Source: an uncultured Collinsella sp. (GTDB taxonomy: Bacteria > Actinomycetota > Coriobacteriia > Coriobacteriales > Coriobacteriaceae). From it: DNA of 10,449 nt. The stretch covers positions 1 to 10,449 of the forward strand of contig CAADTZ010000015.1 in NCBI GenBank assembly GCA_900752015.1. Direction: 5' to 3'. Position 1 is the first letter of the stretch. Every line of letters starts with the position of its first letter. The position numbers and the translations under genes were made by a program. The notes under the pieces were generated by a model. It made no database searches. It was not told where the DNA came from and saw only the letters and a list, made by a program, of their open reading frames with translations. This document shows, piece by piece, positions 5,757 to 10,449 of this stretch.

Positions 5757-7583
5757 TTAAGCCTCGCCTCCCTTCGTGACGGCGGCATCCACGATCGCAG
5801 CAGTGATTTTCCAGCTCGCGGCCTGTTCGTATTCGGCCCACATCTTGGCATACAGGCCCTCTTGGGACAGCAACTCGGCATGGGTACCCGACTCCTGCAC
5901 GCTGCCCTGATTGAGCACCACGATTTGGTCTGCGCCCACTACAGTCGAGAGTCGGTGCGCAATCATAATGACCGTGCGACCCGCCGCCAGCTTGCTAAAG
6001 GCGCGCTGGATGAGCGCCTCGTTCTCGGGATCGGCAAACGCCGTGGCCTCATCGAGCACCACGATAGGCGCGTCTTTAAGGATCGCGCGGGCGAGTGCCA
6101 CACGCTGGACCTCGCCGCCCGAAAGATATGCCCCACCGGCGCCGAGCATGGTATTGATGCCCTGTGGGAGCTTGGCCACAATGTCGTCGCACTGAGCTGC
6201 GGAGAGGGCCGCACGCACTTCGTCGTCAGTGGCCGTAGGCTTGGAGGCGCGCACGTTATCGGCAAGTGTTTGCCGGAACAGCTGGTTGGTCTGGAACACG
6301 AAGGCAACCTGGTCCATAAGCTCGTGCGGATCCATATCGCGAACGTCCACACCGCCTACGAGCACTCGACCCGAGGAGACATCCCAAAAACGCGGGATCA
6401 GGCTTGCGCAGGTTGACTTACCGCCACCCGAGGGACCCACCAGGGCGAGGGTGCTACCAGCGGGAACACTGAAACTCACATGGCTAACGGCAGGTGCTTC
6501 GGCACCCTCGTACGTAAAGCTCACGTCCTCAAATCGCACGTCGCCGCCGGCGGGGTGCTTGGGTTGGGCGGGCACGGAGAGCTGCTTGGAATCCATGACG
6601 CTTCGAATACGAGCCAGCGAATCGGCACTCATCTGAGAGGCCTCGCCCACAAACATGAGCTTGGTCATGGCCGTCGGTACCACGGCCGAAAATATCGCGT
6701 AAAACGTGAAGTTGGTCATAAAATGTGCGAAGTCCGTCTCGCCCGGCGCCAACAGCAACGCCGCGGGCAACAGGAATGCCACAAGACCATTGAGCGCGGT
6801 AAGGTTGAGTACCTGCGGACCTCGGCAGAACGTGCCCGCATAGTTTTGTGCCATGTCGGCGTATTCGGCGATCGCATCGTGGAAGGCCTTAAAGGAGTAG
6901 ACCGTCTGCTGAAATACCTTGACCACGGGGATGCCGCGTACGTATTCGGTGCCGGTCTTGTTCATCTTGACCAACGCTCCCATGTAGGCCTTCATGAACT
7001 CGGCGCCTTTGCCACTCATCATGGTGGCCATGGCGCCAAACGAAATGGCCACCGAGATGAGGCATGCCGCGCCCAAGCGCCAATCGAGGGCGAAAAGCAG
7101 CACGAGCAAGCCCACGACCATGGCGACGGCGCCTGCGATATCGGGCAGCATGTGTGCGAGCAAAGTCTCGGTGGAGGCGGCGCACCCGTCTACAATGCGG
7201 CGCAGCTCGCCGGTGGCATGCGCGTCGAAGTAGCCGAGCGGCAACTCAAGCAGGTGCTCGCTCGTGGCCTTACGGATATTGGACGCGCAGCGAAACGCGG
7301 ACAGATGCGTGCACATGAGCCCCACGAAATAAGCTACGATGCTTGCCAGCGCAAACCCCACGGCCCACCAGCCATACGTCGCGATGTCGCAGGCTTCGCT
7401 CCAGTTAGGCGCCACGGCGATCAGATCGCGCGCGACAAGCCAAATGCACACGTACGGGCCAAAGCTCAGCAGCTGCGAGAACGCCGAGAGCGCCATGCCC
7501 AAATACGTTAGGAATTTGCGGTCGCCGGCATACGCGAGCAACTCGCCGATGCCTCCACCTTCCCTTTTTGATCCCTTTGCCAT
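5757..7583 (-). CDS. ABC transporter half, permease fused to ATPase (YbtP/Q-IrtA type), first subunit
   Basis: This 608-residue partner of the next gene has a membrane domain at about residues 25-315 and an ATPase domain at 348-580. Walker A GPSGGGKST is at 383-391, the Q-loop at Q431, the signature LSGGEVQR at 487-494, catalytic E512 and H-loop H543. DEATAFADPENE (511-522) replaces the usual DEATSALD. As I recall, this spelling recurs in YbtP/YbtQ- and IrtA-type siderophore transporters, which supports a metal-chelate role. No siderophore-interacting reductase domain (as in IrtA) is fused to it. The start at 7583 is supported by AGAAAGGA seven bases upstream. It is the first gene of a two-gene operon and diverges from an AraC-family regulator. 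Substrate and direction cannot be read from the sequence. Confidence 0.93.
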   Translation of the reverse strand: MAKGSKREGGGIGELLAYAGDRKFLTYLGMALSAFSQLLSFGPYVCIWLVARDLIAVAPNWSEACDIATYGWWAVGFALASIVAYFVGLMCTHLSAFRCASNIRKATSEHLLELPLGYFDAHATGELRRIVDGCAASTETLLAHMLPDIAGAVAMVVGLLVLLFALDWRLGAACLISVAISFGAMATMMSGKGAEFMKAYMGALVKMNKTGTEYVRGIPVVKVFQQTVYSFKAFHDAIAEYADMAQNYAGTFCRGPQVLNLTALNGLVAFLLPAALLLAPGETDFAHFMTNFTFYAIFSAVVPTAMTKLMFVGEASQMSADSLARIRSVMDSKQLSVPAQPKHPAGGDVRFEDVSFTYEGAEAPAVSHVSFSVPAGSTLALVGPSGGGKSTCASLIPRFWDVSSGRVLVGGVDVRDMDPHELMDQVAFVFQTNQLFRQTLADNVRASKPTATDDEVRAALSAAQCDDIVAKLPQGINTMLGAGGAYLSGGEVQRVALARAILKDAPIVVLDEATAFADPENEALIQRAFSKLAAGRTVIMIAHRLSTVVGADQIVVLNQGSVQESGTHAELLSQEGLYAKMWAEYEQAASWKITAAIVDAAVTKGGEA

Positions 7584-7697
7584 GAGATTCCTTTCTAACG
7601 GCTTGAGAGTTAACCGTAATCAACTTATCATTGCTATGTTAGCCATGGCTCACAATCAAGCCAGGCGTGGACGTTTCTGCAAAGGAAAGGGACGCTT
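7584..7697. promoter_or_regulatory. Divergent promoter region between the ABC operon and its AraC regulator
   Basis: These 114 bases serve both directions. On the plus strand TATGTT (7635-7640) is a possible -10 for the regulator. On the minus strand TTGATT (complement of 7654-7659) followed 17 bases later by TAGCAA is a poor promoter for the ABC genes, as expected if an activator is needed. A 10-bp palindrome, AGCCATGGCT (7641-7650), lies in the middle. AAAGGAAAGG at 7681-7690 is the ribosome site of the regulator. Confidence 0.5.
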
Positions 7698-7704
7698 TTG
7701 CAAA
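7669..7704 (+). promoter_or_regulatory. Tandem 15-bp direct repeats, 21 bp apart: candidate AraC-family binding sites
   Basis: GGACGTTTCTGCAAA (7669-7683) and GGACGCTTTTGCAAA (7690-7704) match at 13 of 15 positions, with a 21-bp period of two helical turns. AraC-family proteins commonly bind tandem same-face half-sites with this spacing. The repeats straddle the ribosome site and TTG start of the regulator, so binding would repress its own gene, and they lie upstream of the ABC promoter region. Confidence 0.6.
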
Positions 7705-8702
7705 TACGGCGGGCAGCAACCGACATAACCGAGCTCTACGCACCGCAATTTGAGCAGTTTGGCCTGGAGCTTTCCGGCAAGGGCGCCGTCTTTACCGGCG
7801 AGGTGGCAAACGACCGGGCGCACGGCCGCGCATGGATCATGCCCCTCTCCCCTGCCTGCATCGTCATGGAGCATTTCATCACCCCGACGCACGATATGTA
7901 CCTGGCCGAATACACACCCGAGCCATACGCCTGCGTGAGCGAGGTCAGCGCGCCCACACTTACATGCATGCCCGAGGCCGGCATAACGCCCGCGAACCTT
8001 AAACCATTGCATGGACCGTGGCCAAACAATGCCGTTTGCAGCTTTATCCAAGATAGCTGTGGCGAGGAATTAAGCCCGCTGTTTGCGGGGAAGCTCTATC
8101 ACTCGCGCTCGGTGCTCTTTTTACCTGGATATTTTGACGAACTGGAGCACCGCTATCCCACCGAGTTCGCGGGAATCTTTGAGGCGTTTGCCGAGCCATG
8201 GCACGAGGAGGCGACGTCTGCCATCTGCCACACGCTGCGCCGGATTAACGAGGACCGCGCCCGCACCGTAGGCGGACACGTCTATATGCAGGGCATCGTG
8301 GAGACCATGGTCGCGGAGCTCGCCTGTTCGCGCGCGGCCCACAAGCAGGCGCGGCAGGCGGCAGACGCACGCGTCAGCATAACCATTGCCGAAGAAGCAA
8401 CGGCAATGATTGAGCGCACGCTCGACAAAGGCAGACGTGTGGGTATCAACGAGGTGGCCGAGAGGCTCTACACAAGCCGCTCCAAACTATGCGCCACCTT
8501 TAAGGCCCAAACTGGCGAGTCCCTGGGCGCCTACATTCGCAGACGCCGTATGGAGCGAGCACAGGACCTTTTGGCCGATAGCGCGCTCACGATAGCGCAG
8601 GTGGCAGAGCGTCTAGGCTACCCTCAGCAAGCCGCCTTCGCCCAAGCCTTCAAACAATACACCGGCATGACACCCACGGCTTGGCGAAGCAAGCATCGCT
8701 AA
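7698..8702 (+). CDS. AraC-family transcriptional regulator
   Basis: This 334-residue regulator probably controls the divergent ABC operon and itself. The C-terminal 95 residues hold the two AraC helix-turn-helix units: INEVAERLYTSRSKL at 250-264, and TIAQVAERLGYPQQAAF at 298-314 followed by the family hallmark FKQYTGMTPTAWR (318-330). Residues 1-220 form an unrecognised N-terminal sensor domain with no membrane segment; it contains cysteines at 54, 79, 90, 114 and 121 and presumably binds a small ligand. I chose the TTG at 7698 because AAAGGAAAGG ends seven bases upstream; no ATG occurs before codon 48, and starting there would cut the sensor domain. The layout, an AraC regulator beside paired YbtP/Q-like genes, matches the yersiniabactin locus, where YbtA is activated by the siderophore. 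The ligand here is unknown. Confidence 0.93.
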   Translation: MQIRRAATDITELYAPQFEQFGLELSGKGAVFTGEVANDRAHGRAWIMPLSPACIVMEHFITPTHDMYLAEYTPEPYACVSEVSAPTLTCMPEAGITPANLKPLHGPWPNNAVCSFIQDSCGEELSPLFAGKLYHSRSVLFLPGYFDELEHRYPTEFAGIFEAFAEPWHEEATSAICHTLRRINEDRARTVGGHVYMQGIVETMVAELACSRAAHKQARQAADARVSITIAEEATAMIERTLDKGRRVGINEVAERLYTSRSKLCATFKAQTGESLGAYIRRRRMERAQDLLADSALTIAQVAERLGYPQQAAFAQAFKQYTGMTPTAWRSKHR

Positions 8703-8766
8703 GGCCCAAGCTCCCTGGCCGTAACGGAACGATTAATTAGCCGCCGCCCGTCAGCTCACCCAGGAT
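8703..8766. other. Short convergent intergenic gap without a clear terminator
   Basis: Only 64 bases separate the stop codons of the AraC regulator and the DUF4143 ATPase. GGCC occurs at both 8703-8706 and 8717-8720, but no strong stem with a T-run is visible in either direction. Confidence 0.4.
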
Positions 8767-10131
8767 CTAAACGTCAAGATGCGCACAATCAAGCGCCTTT
8801 TTGATAAGAGGGACAGATCGATCAGCCAAATACAACGGAATGTTGAGCACCCCGTCATCGAGCTTTAGGTTCTTAAGTGAGTAGCGGACCCTCAATGGAG
8901 TCGTCTCCGCATGCTTGTCGGCATAGTACTTAAGGCTCTTGGAATGAACGGCCTCTCCCGATTTGACCTCGACGGGAACGATTTCGTTTCCGACTTGAAT
9001 CAAAAAATCGACTTCGTGCTTCGGTTTCTCGTTTGTCCAATAACGCGGAGCAGCATCTAACTGTGAAAGTAATGCCTGAAGCACATAGTTCTCGGCGAAC
9101 GAACCTTTGAACTCCGAAAATAGCGCATCCGAGATGGCAAAAGCGGACGCATCCAGCCTTGCCATGCGGCGCAGCAAGCCGACATCAAGACAGTAGACTT
9201 TAAATGCCTTGAGGTCATCGTACGCCGAGAGCGGCACACCACCGGCAGCATTAAGGCGAACCGCCGTGATGAGCCCAGCATCGGCAAGCCATTCCAGAGC
9301 ATCCTCGTATTCTCGAGCACGAGCTCCCTCGCGCACCGCACCCCAAACGAACTTTTTGTTCTCGCGTGCCAACTGAGCTGGAATCGAGTTCCATATTTGT
9401 GAAAGCTTGGCGAACTGCGCACGGCCACCATGCTTGGCAAAATCGCGCTCGTAGGAATCCAAGAGATCAGACAACACCTTATCGACCTGAACGATATCGC
9501 CCGTCTCCGCCCACCGGCCAAGAGCCTCTGGCATGCCGCCGCATGCAAAATAACGACGAAGATGCTCGACGAGACGGACATGGAAGAAATCGGGCACTGT
9601 CTCGATCTGATCCAGGCCGCCAAGGTATTCGTCGTAGTTTGCAGCGCCCTCGGCTTTCAGAAACTCGGAAAAGCTCATGGGGTGCATCTCCATGAACTCG
9701 ACCTTTCCCACTGGAAAAGCGCTGGTCTCACGGGACAAGCGAATGCCCAACAAAGACCCTGCGCATGCGACGTGATACTCGGGGGCCTCGTCACAGAAGT
9801 ATTTAAGGGCACCGACTGCAGAAGGACAATCCTGGATCTCATCAATAATAAGCAGCGTTTCGCCAGGATCGATAGGCTGTCCAAGTGCCAGGGAAAGATT
9901 TGAGATGATCCGTCGAGGATCGCGCGTACCTTCGAAAAACTGAGCGTACTCGCTCTGTACCCCAGGTGACGGCTCCTCGAGCGTCAGATACACAAAATTG
10001 CGGTATGAGGTTCGTCCGAACTCCTTAAGCGCCCATGTCTTTCCAACCTGGCGCGCCCCCTTAAGAATAAGCGGCTTACGATATTCCGACGCTTTCCAAG
10101 CGTTAAGCTTGGCAATGATATCTCGCTGCAT
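8767..10131 (-). CDS. AAA_14/DUF4143 family ATP-binding protein
   Basis: This 454-residue protein belongs to a widespread, poorly understood family of accessory ATPases. Residues 15-155 are the AAA_14 domain: Walker A GARQVGKT (25-32), Walker B LLIIDE (93-98) and a sensor-like AGSLLG (124-129). Residues 185-300 form a helical middle region. The C-terminal DUF4143 part has FAENYVLQAL (345-354) and a nuclease-fold pattern, EVDFLIQ (373-379) then VPVEVKSG (385-392), with D375, E388 and K390 fitting the PD-(D/E)XK arrangement. Length and motifs are complete. The start is backed by GGGAGG seven bases upstream. It stands alone, convergent with the AraC gene, and is preceded by a 75-bp palindrome that is probably its control region. 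No antitoxin or defence partner is visible. Function in this family is mostly unknown, so I assign none. Confidence 0.93.
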   Translation of the reverse strand: MQRDIIAKLNAWKASEYRKPLILKGARQVGKTWALKEFGRTSYRNFVYLTLEEPSPGVQSEYAQFFEGTRDPRRIISNLSLALGQPIDPGETLLIIDEIQDCPSAVGALKYFCDEAPEYHVACAGSLLGIRLSRETSAFPVGKVEFMEMHPMSFSEFLKAEGAANYDEYLGGLDQIETVPDFFHVRLVEHLRRYFACGGMPEALGRWAETGDIVQVDKVLSDLLDSYERDFAKHGGRAQFAKLSQIWNSIPAQLARENKKFVWGAVREGARAREYEDALEWLADAGLITAVRLNAAGGVPLSAYDDLKAFKVYCLDVGLLRRMARLDASAFAISDALFSEFKGSFAENYVLQALLSQLDAAPRYWTNEKPKHEVDFLIQVGNEIVPVEVKSGEAVHSKSLKYYADKHAETTPLRVRYSLKNLKLDDGVLNIPLYLADRSVPLIKKALDCAHLDV

Positions 10132-10150
10132 GACCGAACCTCCCGCAAAG

Positions 10151-10225
10151 AAACTTCCGTAAACGTGATATTTCCCACATTTTACCCTAGGTAAAATGTG
10201 ACATTTATCACATTTACGGAAGTTT
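10151..10225. promoter_or_regulatory. 75-bp near-perfect palindrome upstream of the DUF4143 ATPase gene
   Basis: Arms of 36 bp (10151-10186 and 10190-10225) match as inverted repeats at 31 of 36 positions around a 3-base centre (CTA). The outer parts (AAACTTCCGTAAA / TTTACGGAAGTTT) and the inner 11 bp (CACATTTTACC / GGTAAAATGTG) are perfect; the mismatches lie between them. It is AT-rich, unlike its surroundings, and ends 19 bases before the ATG. A -10-like TAAAAT (complement of 10179-10184) lies inside it, so it probably contains the promoter and one or more operator dyads. Confidence 0.8.
10194..10215 (+). promoter_or_regulatory. Crp/Fnr-family-like operator
   Basis: TGTGA (10197-10201), a 6-base spacer and TCACA (10208-10212), flanked by AAA and TTT, match the 22-bp E. 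coli Crp consensus at every conserved position. The equivalent site in the other palindrome arm is degenerate (TGTGG-N6-TCACG). No Crp/Fnr gene is in the window, so the binding protein is unknown. Confidence 0.55.
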
Positions 10226-10256
10226 TAAGCTCATTTCGCCACACTTTCATCACATT

Positions 10257-10288
10257 CAAAAGGCGGAGGCGCATTTTGCACCTCCGCC
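10257..10288 (-). terminator. Probable terminator of a minus-strand transcript entering from the right
   Basis: GGCGGAGG (10262-10269) pairs with CCTCCGCC (10281-10288), and GC at 10271-10272 with GC at 10278-10279 extends the stem across one mismatch. On the minus strand it is followed by TTTTG (complement of 10257-10261 in outline), giving a short T-run. No gene is seen to its right before the window ends, so its source gene would lie outside. Confidence 0.6.
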
Positions 10289-10345
10289 ACCATCTTTCCT
10301 ATCAGCCCGCCTGACCCGAACGGCCGAGTCGTTGCAGAACCTGGG

Positions 10346-10368
10346 AGCCCCGGCAGGGCGGGGGCTTT
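10346..10368 (+). terminator. Terminator-like hairpin
   Basis: AGCCCC (10346-10351) pairs with GGGGCT (10361-10366), followed by TTTCT. The loop and stem look slightly garbled (an extra G in the second arm), which may reflect sequence errors near the end of the contig. No gene reads into it here. Confidence 0.4.
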
Positions 10369-10369
10369 C

Positions 10370-10449
10370 TCAAAAATTTAAAAAAACCTGGGCAAGGAGG
10401 AGGGAACATTTAGTGGGCTTCTTTGGGGGGGGGAATCATTTTTTGCCAA
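10370..10449. other. Homopolymer-rich tail, probably low-quality contig end
   Basis: The final 80 bases hold seven A, nine G and six T runs and lose the codon-like, GC-rich texture of the rest. No reading frame or RNA gene is visible. This looks like uncorrected sequence at a contig end; I would not annotate genes here. Confidence 0.6.

Noticed and set aside
6480..7511. Open frame of 343 residues opposite the first ABC subunit
   Set aside because: Antisense shadow of the membrane domain; its composition is His/Arg-rich and there is no family match.
8767..10225. A toxin-antitoxin or defence cassette built on the DUF4143 ATPase
   Set aside because: No small partner gene or known defence gene adjoins it; the palindrome alone is not enough evidence.

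Overview
The window is a GC-rich (roughly 60%), gene-dense bacterial chromosome segment. The GC level, the tmRNA with an ALAA-ending tag, the small DUF6110-like protein beside a metal P-type ATPase, and the paired siderophore-type ABC genes with an AraC regulator all suggest a gut actinomycete of the Coriobacteriia, most likely Collinsella or a close relative. This placement is inferred from gene style, not from a marker gene.

Layout, left to right. Bases 1-412 hold no credible gene. They carry GC-rich repeats: an inverted GCGTCCC-type palindrome, two 38-bp direct repeats that echo the 3' end of the tmRNA gene, and a terminator. ssrA (tmRNA) lies on the minus strand at 413-776 and is complete, with encoded CCA. 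A short intergenic region with weak promoter candidates leads to an unrecognised 144-residue protein on the plus strand (1016-1450). Converging on it from the right is a minus-strand pair: a small DUF6110-like membrane protein (3609-3854) and a P1B-type metal ATPase (1515-3590). Upstream of that pair, also on the minus strand, are two abutting half-transporter genes (5757-7583, then 3999-5756) that together form a heterodimeric ABC transporter of the YbtP/YbtQ-IrtA/IrtB type. A divergent AraC-family regulator (7698-8702, TTG start) sits next to them. A minus-strand AAA_14/DUF4143 ATPase (8767-10131) follows, with a 75-bp near-perfect palindrome in front of it that contains a close match to the Crp consensus. 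The last 80 or so bases are homopolymer-rich and look like the unreliable end of a contig.

How the genes may work together. The AraC regulator, the ABC pair and the DUF6110/P1B pair look like one metal-handling island. The regulator probably senses a ligand such as a siderophore and controls the ABC genes. The ABC pair probably moves a metal chelate. The P1B ATPase with its glycine-zipper partner probably exports or compartmentalises a divalent metal. The closest known parallels are the mycobacterial PacL/Ctp pairs and the ferrosome (Fez) loci. The substrate cannot be read from the sequence. The DUF4143 ATPase appears to be an independent accessory gene.
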